DNA from: Bacteroidia bacterium
GTDB lineage: Bacteria; Bacteroidota; Bacteroidia; Cytophagales; Cyclobacteriaceae
Length of the DNA: 64,000 nucleotides
Direction: 5' to 3'
Assembly (NCBI GenBank): GCA_030426345.1
Contig: JAUHYU010000002.1
Location: forward strand, 50,075-114,074
Part shown: positions 10,101-18,502 of the stretch, piece by piece
Layout: every line of letters starts with the position of its first letter
Position numbering within the stretch: the stretch's first letter is position 1
Program-made: the position numbers and the translations under genes
The notes under the pieces: model-generated
Seen by the model: the letters and a program-made list of their open reading frames with translations, nothing else
Database searches by the model: none
What the model was told of the DNA's origin: nothing

Positions 10101-11519
10101 ATATATGCATATGATGCGTCCAATGGAAATTTGGTTTGGGACAAAGAACAAAAGTGGTTTCACGGGGACCATGGAGGGCACTTGTCCCGACCTGCAATTG
10201 TAAATAACAGATTGGTGGTTAAGCCTGCTTTGTACAATTTGGCGACAGGGGAACAGCAGGTGTATAACGTTCCGAAATCAGGTCATGGATGTGCGAGTTA
10301 TGCACTTACTGAACAATCCATCTTTTACCGTGGAGGCAGTGTAACACAATTCAATTTCGATACCAGGGAATTTTCGCGTTGGGAGCGGTTAAGGCCAGAT
10401 TGTTGGATCAGTACGATCCCGGCTCAGGGTTTGGTGTTGTCGCCCGAAGCAGGCGGAGGCTGTAGTTGTGGCAACTGGTTGGAGACTTCCATGGTTATGG
10501 CACCAATTTCGCGTGCTCCGATCACGATCAATACCGTGGCAGACGATAAGCCAGATTATAAGCAAGAGAACTGGGGAGACTATACACAAAAATATTTACC
10601 CAATGAATTTATAGACTCGGTTAGTATAGAAATAATTGCCAAGCCTGGTGTGCAAGGAACTATCCATTATACTCTGGATGGCACTCAACCTACTGAAAAA
10701 TCCACAAAGTATTCAGGCCCGTTTGTGTTAACCCAAAACGCAACTTTAAAGTCTGCCATATTTATGGAAAAATCAGGAAAAATCAGAAGATTTGAGCGTA
10801 GTAAATCCTTTGTGCGACTTCGTCCGGCTCCTTCCATTGAGAGGAAAAGGGAGATTGTAGATGGAAAAATCAATGTTTTGTTCCATAAAACGGGTACAAC
10901 AGGCAAAGTATATTATACTACAAATGGAGAGAATCCAAATATTAAGTCAGAAAGCGGTGAAAATCCATTGACGATTAGTGGAAAAACTATGGTGAAATCG
11001 CGAACTATTTGGGTGGAAAACGGCAAGGAATATATGAGTGAAATCACCGCGCAAGAAATTGATATTCCGAAATTGGTAGATGGTACTCAAGCCGAAGTAA
11101 ATCCCGGTATTCGCTACGAATACTACGAGGGGATTTGGAAAAAGCTTCCTGATTTCAATCAACTGACGGCATTGAAGAAAGGCATTGAAAAGAATATTGA
11201 CGTATCCCCACGCAAGAATGACTATGGATTTGGATTTCGCTATTCAGGATTTGTAAAAGTGCCTGTTGATGGAATTTATACATTTTATAACACCAGCGAT
11301 GATGCTAGTACCTTGATGCTACATGATAACCTTCTCATAGATAATGATGGAAGTCATAGTGCACGCGAAATGAAACAGGATATTTCTTTGAAGGCAGGTT
11401 TGCATCCAATTTCTGTATTATATTATCAAAATGAAAAGGATCAGGTCTTGTCTGTTGAGATCGAGGGGCCGGGAATGGAGCGCCAGCAGTTGCCGGCAGA
11501 GGTTTTGTTTTACAATTAG
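7140..11519 (+). CDS. Lipoprotein with PQQ-like beta-propeller repeats, CHB_HEX_C-type Ig modules and C-terminal PA14-like domain
   Basis: 1459 aa; lipobox VMSC; PQQ-like repeats (DAVHCIDTKNGKEKWRF, GFVYSIDADDGDLDWKY, LVALDQNTGKVLWKKRI); 'IHYTLDGTQPTEKSTKYSGPF' chitobiase-C-like; 'YYEGIWKKLPDFNQL...GIYTFYNTSDDASTLMLHDNLLIDNDG' PA14-like. Confidence 0.85.
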   Translation: MMYKTILNGSLLFLLIAGVMSCTERTATPEDWPQFKRDNFRSSASPVNLDLSNLDEAWTYHASQEPVAAWYGPAKEDAYAKSGPLPSMRDYDLAYYPVIVGNSMYYSSTSDDAVHCIDTKNGKEKWRFTTNAPIRIAPVFYKGNLYFGSDDGFVYSIDADDGDLDWKYSPVPENERLLIQNSRLVSFWPIRTGVLVEDDRVYFGASLLPWKKSYFCAINSTNGSPDGEGCYVREIENMTFEGAMASTGTMLVQPQGRIAPAFFNKATGENKGSLPGTGGCFVLVTEDKHIVHPQASRFKSIQEYVDDKEPEYMSFKGGKEMVIKGDTSFILTDNSLSAYHRKSKKLLWLRRDYQAHRLILSGDALYVGATDTVYAVSPENGLPLWKGNVDGTVYAMASANGALYVSTSGGDITCFRSGSKENPWYARNIDKPAGIDEEIKAEESVTEKETLELKSGPFVQALSTNSVRLTFETAGPTKVSVNWSASGEKAETFNSDKNTQHSIDLPVRKDFIYTYEIITEDGSKRVYEYDNFFNYKRNSMDFSAFQPKENYQQQIEGFTKGMEYSTGICLVVGLDDEQLPIEIARNTDFDVMVLDESSSKIEDFRAKLQAGNVYGRKINALQVADLSTLPLASELANLVWLNTKAGGSSDEVIRLIAPRGLAIVQHAPENWLEDSNLDWEVDAKKLTDGGLILKKHKLETQGEWTHQYAEPDNSAFGGESMWGSTRAEDFEIQWMGRPGPRFQTDRSGRKPSPLAVNGKMFVQGNERVVAVDVYNGNVLWSEDFPGMKRMNIHRDCSNWAADENYIYIAIGANVIKVDQMTGAVVEVIPEASGNQDWGFISLVDDKIIGTSIPKGSSFTDFYGGVGWYDAKNGPMAFKVISKLLFARDKKEDKIHWSYKPQGVIINPTITIYNQQITFVESANVKLSEEGRGGDDLFRNTSLVALDQNTGKVLWKKRIKNVPGKTMYTMAGGTGKYVIVSSNDWKYEIYAYDASNGNLVWDKEQKWFHGDHGGHLSRPAIVNNRLVVKPALYNLATGEQQVYNVPKSGHGCASYALTEQSIFYRGGSVTQFNFDTREFSRWERLRPDCWISTIPAQGLVLSPEAGGGCSCGNWLETSMVMAPISRAPITINTVADDKPDYKQENWGDYTQKYLPNEFIDSVSIEIIAKPGVQGTIHYTLDGTQPTEKSTKYSGPFVLTQNATLKSAIFMEKSGKIRRFERSKSFVRLRPAPSIERKREIVDGKINVLFHKTGTTGKVYYTTNGENPNIKSESGENPLTISGKTMVKSRTIWVENGKEYMSEITAQEIDIPKLVDGTQAEVNPGIRYEYYEGIWKKLPDFNQLTALKKGIEKNIDVSPRKNDYGFGFRYSGFVKVPVDGIYTFYNTSDDASTLMLHDNLLIDNDGSHSAREMKQDISLKAGLHPISVLYYQNEKDQVLSVEIEGPGMERQQLPAEVLFYN

Positions 11520-11526
11520 AAAGTAG

Positions 11527-12627
11527 ATGCGTAGGATTAGTTTAGCAGTTGTTTTGATTTGTATGGTGATGGAAGTTGCTAACGCTTGCCGTTTTACGGT
11601 ACGCGAAATAGGTTTTTCTACACTTTCAAGAGATATCTATTCGTTGGTTGTAGTAGATCGGAATGCGGACGCTTCAGATGCATATTATCAAAACATGCGC
11701 AAAAGGCTGGAAGATTCCAATATCAATTTGTCTGTATTGAATCCAACAACAGATGCGGATCACCCTTATGTTATTCAAATAAAAGGCAGTAAAATCCATC
11801 TTCCGGCACAGGTTTTAATTTCGCCTGATGGCAGGATGTTGGAGCTTACTACCAATGATAATATCTCAGACGTGGTAGATGAAATACTTGATTCACCAAT
11901 TCGCCAAAGGCTACGAAAGGATTTTTCTGACGTGTTTTCGGTGATTATTCAGGTTGATGGGAAAGTTGAGGAAAAGAACAAAGAGGTAGCAACTCATATT
12001 CAAAATGACTGTCATCGCATTGAGAATATCATGCCTTACATGCCAAAAAAGGTAAAAAACAGTCCTACTTCCATGAGATTATCCGTAGCTGATTTTGAGA
12101 GGGAGAGAATACTTTTGTGGTCGTTAGGAATTGAAGAACAACCAAATGAACCTTTGGCTTTTGTATTATATGGGCGTGGTAGGATCATGGGAGAGGCCGT
12201 TAAAATAGCTGAAGTCGCTGATGGAAAATTGTATAAACTAATGTCTATGATCGGTGCAGATTGTGAATGTGGGTTGGATCGTAAATGGATGCTTGGCAAC
12301 CAGATTCCGTTATATTGGCCTACAGAAAGCCGCCAACAATTAGCCGATGAAGTTGGTTTTGATGTGGATAATCCAATGATATTGGCTGAGATGAGCCGAA
12401 TTCTAGCCAAAGAAACCGAAGCAAATATTGCGGGAGAAGTGGATTATGGTATTGAAGTCATCGATCTAAAATCGGCCTTTAAGAACGATGTGCCAGAAAT
12501 AAGTTATAATAAAGAAGCAGAAACTATAGACCAAAGTAGCAATTCCGTAGTATTTATTGTGTTGGCGGTAGTAGGTATGGTGTTGGCTACCGGGCTTTTC
12601 TTTTTTTATAAGAATAGAAATAATTAA
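11527..12627 (+). CDS. Exported, C-terminally membrane-anchored protein of unknown function
   Basis: 366 aa; N-terminal signal peptide, C-terminal TM 'SVVFIVLAVVGMVLATGLFFFYKNRNN', CECG motif; 7-nt gap to the upstream gene and 22-nt gap to the downstream gene. Confidence 0.75.
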   Translation: MRRISLAVVLICMVMEVANACRFTVREIGFSTLSRDIYSLVVVDRNADASDAYYQNMRKRLEDSNINLSVLNPTTDADHPYVIQIKGSKIHLPAQVLISPDGRMLELTTNDNISDVVDEILDSPIRQRLRKDFSDVFSVIIQVDGKVEEKNKEVATHIQNDCHRIENIMPYMPKKVKNSPTSMRLSVADFERERILLWSLGIEEQPNEPLAFVLYGRGRIMGEAVKIAEVADGKLYKLMSMIGADCECGLDRKWMLGNQIPLYWPTESRQQLADEVGFDVDNPMILAEMSRILAKETEANIAGEVDYGIEVIDLKSAFKNDVPEISYNKEAETIDQSSNSVVFIVLAVVGMVLATGLFFFYKNRNN

Positions 12628-12649
12628 TAACTGAGAAACAAAACCTCCA

Positions 12650-14131
12650 ATGAACTATAAAAAGTGCTTTTTCACAGCTTTTGTATTATTAATAGGTTTA
12701 CAAATATTTAATTCATGTGCTCCTGCATCTGAAAAAGAGGCTTTGGTGTTTTACTGTGCGGCTGGTATGAAACCACCAATAGAAAAGCTAGCAAAAGAAT
12801 ACGAAGAAAAATTCGGAACACGAATCGAAATCCAGTATGGCGGTTCAGGGACCTTATTATCGGGCTTGCGTGTTGCAAAATCAGGGGATTTGTATTTAGC
12901 AGCTGATGAAAGCTACATGGCGGAGGCTGCAAAACAGAATCTAATAGTTGAAACCCAACCTCTGGCCATGCTGACCCCAGTGATTGCAGTGAAAAAGGGA
13001 AATCCAAAGAACATATCGGGAATACAGGGTTTGCTAAAAGAGAATATTTCGTTTGCTCTGGCTAATCCTGGAGCGGCATCCATTGGCAAGCAGACAAAGA
13101 TGATTTTAGAAGAGCATGATTTGTGGGAGCCTGTGAGGGCCGCAGTCACTGTATTGAAGCCAACTGTGAATGAAGTGGCTAATGATATTCATATTGGTTC
13201 TGTGGATGCTGGGATTATTTGGGATGCCACCGCCAATCAATATGAGAATATCGAAATCGTTCCGAACGAACTACTCGAAAAATACAAGAAAAAAGTAACA
13301 GTGGGGGTGCTCAATTCTACAGAAAAGCCAACTGAAGCATTAAAATTTTTAAGGTATCTGAGTTCCAAAGAATTTGGAAACCCGACTTTCCAAGCCATGG
13401 GTTTTGAGGCCATTTCTGGTGATCACTGGGAGGAAAAGCCAACCATTCTTTTATTTAGCGGAGGGGTAAACCGTATGGCGGTTGAAAAAACCATTCAAGA
13501 GTTTGAAATACGGGAAGGAGTAGATGTAGAGCGGGTTTATAATGGTTGTGGTATTCTGGTGTCTCAAATAAATTCAGGCCAACGACCGGATGCCTATCTC
13601 ACTTGTGATATTTCATTTATGGATCAGGTACAAGATAAATTCATGGATATTACTGACATTTCCAATACCAAAATTCTTATTGCCGTAAAGAAGGATAACC
13701 CCAAAGGAATCAAAGACTTAAATGATCTTACTGAAAGTGATATTCGAATAGGTGTTTGCAATCCGGAACAGAGTGCTTTGGGTGCGCTTACAAAAAGATT
13801 GTTGGAACCATCAGGCATTTGGGAAAAAATCCAGCCCAACATATATGTGCAGACTCCCACCGCAGATTTGTTGGTAAATCAGCTGCGAACCGGATCGCTC
13901 GATGCTGTAATTGTTTATGAAGCGAATATTTCGCAAGTGAGGGATAAATTGACGATTATTTCCATAGATGATCCCCATGCCATGGCATTTCAGAATTATG
14001 GCATTGGCGAGAATAGTGAATACTATTGGCTACTGAGCAGGTTGTTAAAATCCATAACTTCAGACGCTTCAAAAGAAAACTTTTTAACTCATGGATTTTC
14101 CTGGGAATATAAAGGAAATGACGACCTTTAA
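12650..14131 (+). CDS. Tandem (two-domain) ModA/TupA-like substrate-binding lipoprotein
   Basis: Two consecutive SBP domains: LVFYCAAGMKPPIEKLAKEYEEKFG..GGSGTLL and ILLFSGGVNRMAVEKTIQEFEIREG..NGCGILVSQI; lipobox FNSC. Confidence 0.85.
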   Translation: MNYKKCFFTAFVLLIGLQIFNSCAPASEKEALVFYCAAGMKPPIEKLAKEYEEKFGTRIEIQYGGSGTLLSGLRVAKSGDLYLAADESYMAEAAKQNLIVETQPLAMLTPVIAVKKGNPKNISGIQGLLKENISFALANPGAASIGKQTKMILEEHDLWEPVRAAVTVLKPTVNEVANDIHIGSVDAGIIWDATANQYENIEIVPNELLEKYKKKVTVGVLNSTEKPTEALKFLRYLSSKEFGNPTFQAMGFEAISGDHWEEKPTILLFSGGVNRMAVEKTIQEFEIREGVDVERVYNGCGILVSQINSGQRPDAYLTCDISFMDQVQDKFMDITDISNTKILIAVKKDNPKGIKDLNDLTESDIRIGVCNPEQSALGALTKRLLEPSGIWEKIQPNIYVQTPTADLLVNQLRTGSLDAVIVYEANISQVRDKLTIISIDDPHAMAFQNYGIGENSEYYWLLSRLLKSITSDASKENFLTHGFSWEYKGNDDL

Positions 14132-14155
14132 ATCTGAATCACAGCATTTCAATTT

Positions 14156-14989
14156 GTGGGAAAGAATCAATTAGAGACAAAAACCTCCTTTAAAGCTAAA
14201 AGCGATTGGCCATTTTTATTGATAATGGGAATCATCGCGGCTACATACGTTATCCTGATTGTCGCCATGATGCTTGCCGACATGACCTTTACATCAACCG
14301 GGCACCTGATAGAGGCGCTAAAGAGTGAAGAAATTCAATACTCAATAAAACTGAGTTTAATTTCATGTACGATCACCATGTTGTTGAGTTTGGTTGTCGC
14401 AATTCCAATGGGTTATTTTATGTCTAGATATGAGTTTCATGGCAAGCGGTTACTCGATTCAATTTTAGATATCCCAATAATATTACCACCTTTGGTGATT
14501 GGGCTTAGTTTGCTTATTCTTTTTCAAACAGCTCCAGGTAGATTTTTAGAAAGTCACGTCCGGATTACCTATACGGTATATAGTGTCGTAATTGCCCAGT
14601 TTATGGTTGCCTGCGCATTTGCAGTGAGGACCATGAATGTGACTTTTTCGCAAATTGATTCCCGTCAAGAGGATGTGGCATTGACCCTTGGATGCAGCAA
14701 GGGACAGGCTTTTTGGATGGTATTGCTTCCTCAAGCCAAGAAGGGAATTTTGACTGCAGGGTCATTAGCTTGGGCTCGTGCTTTGGGGGAATTCGGTCCC
14801 ATATTAATTTTTTCAGGAGCTACAAGAATGCGTACCGAAGTGCTTTCTACCACGGTCTTTTTAGAATTGTCAGTTGGAAATATTGAAGCAGCAGTGGCAG
14901 TTTCTCTCATCATGATATTGGCAGGGTTTGGCGTATTGATGATTGTGCGCTTGTTTGGAGGTATAGGTTTTTTTAAATCTGTAGATTGA
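14156..14989 (+). CDS. Molybdate/tungstate-type ABC transporter permease (ModB-like)
   Basis: 277 aa, multi-TM, EAA-type loop 'DVALTLGCSKGQAFWMVLLPQAKKGILTAGSLAWARALGEFGPILIFSG'. Confidence 0.85.
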   Translation: MGKNQLETKTSFKAKSDWPFLLIMGIIAATYVILIVAMMLADMTFTSTGHLIEALKSEEIQYSIKLSLISCTITMLLSLVVAIPMGYFMSRYEFHGKRLLDSILDIPIILPPLVIGLSLLILFQTAPGRFLESHVRITYTVYSVVIAQFMVACAFAVRTMNVTFSQIDSRQEDVALTLGCSKGQAFWMVLLPQAKKGILTAGSLAWARALGEFGPILIFSGATRMRTEVLSTTVFLELSVGNIEAAVAVSLIMILAGFGVLMIVRLFGGIGFFKSVD

Positions 14990-15624
14990 TGCTCTCGTTA
15001 AAGAACATATCTATTATTCAGGGAAATTTCCAGCTTAGTAATATAAGCTTGGATATTGCAAAAGGCGAATATACAGTGCTAATGGGAAAGACAGGTTGTG
15101 GTAAGACAACTATTCTGGAATCCATTTGTGGGTTGAGGAAAATAAATTCAGGTGCAATTATGCTCAATGATCAGGATATTACTTCCATGAAACCTGCGGA
15201 AAGGTGTATCGGATATGTGCCCCAAGAGGGGACACTATTCTCTTCCATGGACGTAAGAGGCAATTTGAGCTTTTCCTTGCGAATCAGGAAATGGGATAAG
15301 GAAAGGGTTGCTTCTCGGGTTAATGAACTTGGCGAATTGTTGGGGATTGGTCACTTACTCGACAGGAACATTACAGGTTTGAGTGGGGGAGAACGACAGC
15401 GCATTGCTCTAGGTAGAGGATTGGCTTTTTATCCGGAGTTTTTGTGTATGGACGAACCGCTGAGTGCGCTAGACGAACCTACAAGAGACGAGATGTATAG
15501 CCTGCTACAATCTCTTAAAAAAGAGTTAAAAATTACCGCATTGCATATTTCACATTCCATGTCTGATGCGGAAGTTTTAGCAGATAAAGTATTAAAAATG
15601 GAGAATAACCAAATTATTGAATGA
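14986..15624 (+). CDS. ABC transporter ATP-binding protein (ModC-like, no obvious C-terminal TOBE domain)
   Basis: Walker A GKTGCGKTT, LSGGERQRIALGRGL, Walker B FLCMDEPLSALD; 4-nt overlap with the permease gene. Confidence 0.85.
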   Translation: MMLSLKNISIIQGNFQLSNISLDIAKGEYTVLMGKTGCGKTTILESICGLRKINSGAIMLNDQDITSMKPAERCIGYVPQEGTLFSSMDVRGNLSFSLRIRKWDKERVASRVNELGELLGIGHLLDRNITGLSGGERQRIALGRGLAFYPEFLCMDEPLSALDEPTRDEMYSLLQSLKKELKITALHISHSMSDAEVLADKVLKMENNQIIE

Positions 15625-15902
15625 TGCAGATAAACGTTAAATATTTTGCTCAGATTAAAAGCAAAGCCGGTAAATCTTCCGATACTCTGGAGATAGATAA
15701 TGGAATGACACTACACGAATGTATAAAGCAATTGGGAGAAAAGTCAGATGCTTCTATAAACGAGCTACTATTTGATTCTTCTGGTAATTACCTTGATACG
15801 CTGGTATTGGTGCTGAATGGAGAGCAAGTACGATATTCGGATAATCCGGAAATGAACAACAATGATGAGCTCATGATTATGTCACCAATAGCAGGAGGGT
15901 AG
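15621..15902 (+). CDS. MoaD/ThiS family sulfur-carrier (beta-grasp) protein
   Basis: 93 aa, 'VKYFAQIKSKAGKSSDTLEI..', terminates in diglycine MSPIAGG; 4-nt overlap with the ATPase gene. Confidence 0.85.
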   Translation: MMQINVKYFAQIKSKAGKSSDTLEIDNGMTLHECIKQLGEKSDASINELLFDSSGNYLDTLVLVLNGEQVRYSDNPEMNNNDELMIMSPIAGG

Positions 15903-15903
15903 T

Positions 15904-16644
15904 ATGAAAAAATTGACAGATAAGGAACGGGCTGTCTATGAATGGCAGTTGGATGTAGCAGGGTTTGGTGGTGAAGAAGGGCAGGAAAAGCTAAAAAATG
16001 CATCCGTGTTAGTTTCCCGTTGCGGAGGATTAGGGAGTGTTGTAGCTTATGAACTGGCTGCCGCAGGTGTGGGAAAACTGATTCTGGCGCATGGAGGAAA
16101 TGTAAAAGAAAGTGACTTGAACCGCCAATTGCTCATGACCGATGATTGGTTGGGAAAACCACGCATAGAATCTGTAGAGCGCAGGCTAAAGGAACTTAAC
16201 CCTCGGCTAGAGATTATGGCCGTTAACGATAATATCAACGAAGATAATGCCAAAGCCTTGGTTTCAGAAGCTGATGTAATCGTAGATGCCGCGCCACTTT
16301 TTAAAGAGCGCTTCTTAATGAACAGAGAAGCTGTTGCCCAAAACAAAGTTTTGGTCGATTGTGCTATGTATGAGTTAGAAGCACAAATTACCACTATTAT
16401 TCCCGGAGAAACTCCATGCCTAGCTTGCCTGTATCCAAAAGAACCTGTTGCTTGGAAAAGGCGATTTCCAGTATTTGGAGCAGTAAGTGGTACTGTGGCC
16501 TGCATGGGTGCCATGGAAGCGATAAAGGTGATCTCAGGACTTGGAGAGCCACTCAAAAACCGTTTATTTTCCATGGATTTGCGTGATATGACTTTTGCAG
16601 TTACTAATATCAAGCGCAATCCATCTTGCAAGATTTGTGGTTGA
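15904..16644 (+). CDS. ThiF/MoeB/HesA family adenylyltransferase (E1-like)
   Basis: 246 aa; 'RCGGLGSVVAYELAAAGVGKLILAHGGNVKESDLNRQLL', 'CLACLYP', C-terminal 'CKICG' zinc-type cysteines. Confidence 0.88.
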   Translation: MKKLTDKERAVYEWQLDVAGFGGEEGQEKLKNASVLVSRCGGLGSVVAYELAAAGVGKLILAHGGNVKESDLNRQLLMTDDWLGKPRIESVERRLKELNPRLEIMAVNDNINEDNAKALVSEADVIVDAAPLFKERFLMNREAVAQNKVLVDCAMYELEAQITTIIPGETPCLACLYPKEPVAWKRRFPVFGAVSGTVACMGAMEAIKVISGLGEPLKNRLFSMDLRDMTFAVTNIKRNPSCKICG

Positions 16645-16661
16645 TATCTAAATAATACATT

Positions 16662-17702
16662 TTATTGAGACGTTTCTGCAATGAAATGGGAATGTTCAAT
16701 TTCATGGATTTTAGACTGATTTTCTTGCTTTGACTTAGTCGAGGCTTCTTGTTTTTTCTTTTTTTTATTGCCACCAAATAGGTTGAGAATCCAACTATCG
16801 TTGACAATATCGATGGTTTCTTCCAATTCAGCGGTTCGCTCTTTGGCGTTCTCAATAGTTTCATCCAGGTTGTTTGCCATGGTTGTATCGTTGACCAAAC
16901 GGCTCATAGCCCCATTGCCATTATTGAGTTTTCTACTGAAATCATTAATCTGCATTGTCGCTTCGTTCATGTTTGAGCTAGCACTTGACAATGAATCAAT
17001 GATATTGGTCAAGCCGTTGGCTATGGAATTATCATAGATTAGCCTTCCTAGAGTTCCTTCTCCATTAGATATTTTATTGCTCACGTCCTGAAAATTGGCA
17101 GTGGTAGATTCGAGGTTTTTTGCCATTTGGCTAGTGCTTGTCATTACTCTTTCAAACTCATTGACAGCTGTTGAGTCAAAAAGCAACTTTCCTATCAAGC
17201 CCTTTCCAGATGAAATTTCTGCCGTAATTTCTATCAAGTTGGTTGTCAATTTCTCTAAATTTCTACTATTTTCCAGTACGGAATTCATCACATTTTCCAT
17301 GCCTATCGGTTTCAATGAGGCAATTTCGTCGCCATCAACAACTGCATCAGATGAATTAGTACCTGCGATCAACGTGATAAGCTTATTGCCCATCAGACCA
17401 TCAGAATTTATGACTGCCTTAGAATCTTTTGTGATGAAAGGTGCCTGATCATTGTCGATCATTAAGATAATGCTGACGGAAGTGTCATTGACAATTGAGA
17501 TACGCTCTACGGAACCAATATTGATTCCCATAAACCTGACCGAACTTCCCTCTTGCAAGCCTACGGCATCAGTGACTTGTGTTTTCAATGTTATGGTATC
17601 ATCAAATAAATTCTGCCTTGATCCTATTATAAACAAGAATACAATCAATATCAAGAGCCCTCCTGTGAAGAATATTCCGAGCCTTATGTTCTTTTTATTC
17701 AT
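16662..17702 (-). CDS. MlaD/MCE family protein
   Basis: 346 aa; N-terminal TM, MCE domain 'VTDAVGLQEGSSVRFMGINIGSVERI', long helical C-terminus. Confidence 0.88.
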   Translation of the reverse strand: MNKKNIRLGIFFTGGLLILIVFLFIIGSRQNLFDDTITLKTQVTDAVGLQEGSSVRFMGINIGSVERISIVNDTSVSIILMIDNDQAPFITKDSKAVINSDGLMGNKLITLIAGTNSSDAVVDGDEIASLKPIGMENVMNSVLENSRNLEKLTTNLIEITAEISSGKGLIGKLLFDSTAVNEFERVMTSTSQMAKNLESTTANFQDVSNKISNGEGTLGRLIYDNSIANGLTNIIDSLSSASSNMNEATMQINDFSRKLNNGNGAMSRLVNDTTMANNLDETIENAKERTAELEETIDIVNDSWILNLFGGNKKKKKQEASTKSKQENQSKIHEIEHSHFIAETSQ

Positions 17703-17737
17703 ATCTATATTATTTATATTATTTGACTACTATTTAG

Positions 17738-18481
17738 CTATACACTTTCGAAATAAGCCCGTATTGTATTATCATTTGATTTTCTTATTTCATCAAAACT
17801 TCCTTCATTTAATACTTCACCCTTATCTAGAATAATTATTCTGTCTGCGGTTTTGTCCACACAAGAAATATCATGTGTGATGATTATGGACGATATATTG
17901 TATTTCTTCCGCATTTCTAAAATCAAATCACTTATTTCATTGGAAGTTATCACATCCAGCCCTGTGGTAGGTTCGTCGTAAAGCATGATTTTTGGTTTCA
18001 TGATCAGCGTCCGCGCCAATGCAATTCTTTTTTTCATACCACCTGAAAGTTCTGATGGCATTTTATGTTTAGTGTGAGCGAGTTCCACATTCTCCAATAC
18101 TTCGTCTACCAATTCATCGATTTCAGATTCACTGGGAGCATCAGGAAATCGCCTCAATGGGAATTTTAGATTACGCTCTACTGTCATAGAATCGTACAAA
18201 GCACCTCCTTGAAACAAATATCCTACCGTTCGTCTGAGTTCATTCAGCTGATCAGCATCAATATCCATAAGATTGTAGTCCATGACGCTCAGTTCTCCTT
18301 CGTCTGGCACAAGCAAACCAATTATACATTTAATCAAAACAGATTTCCCTGTCCCTGATTTCCCCATGATCACGAGGTTTTCTTCTTTCATTAGATCAAA
18401 ACTCACGTTCTTTATTATGGTATTTTCACCAAAGGATTTTTTTAGATTTCGCGCTTTTATTATTGCTTCAGTTTGCTGCAT
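17738..18481 (-). CDS. ABC transporter ATP-binding protein, MlaF-like
   Basis: Walker A GKSGTGKSV, 'LSGGMKKRIALARTL', 'IMLYDEPTTGLD'; between MlaD- and MlaE-like genes. Confidence 0.88.
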   Translation of the reverse strand: MQQTEAIIKARNLKKSFGENTIIKNVSFDLMKEENLVIMGKSGTGKSVLIKCIIGLLVPDEGELSVMDYNLMDIDADQLNELRRTVGYLFQGGALYDSMTVERNLKFPLRRFPDAPSESEIDELVDEVLENVELAHTKHKMPSELSGGMKKRIALARTLIMKPKIMLYDEPTTGLDVITSNEISDLILEMRKKYNISSIIITHDISCVDKTADRIIILDKGEVLNEGSFDEIRKSNDNTIRAYFESV

Positions 18482-18502
18482 AATTAGTGCTGTGTATTGT
18501 TT

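Noticed and set aside
16047-16631. 194-aa minus-strand ORF opposite the ThiF/MoeB-like gene
   Set aside because: Shadow ORF; the sense strand has clear family motifs.
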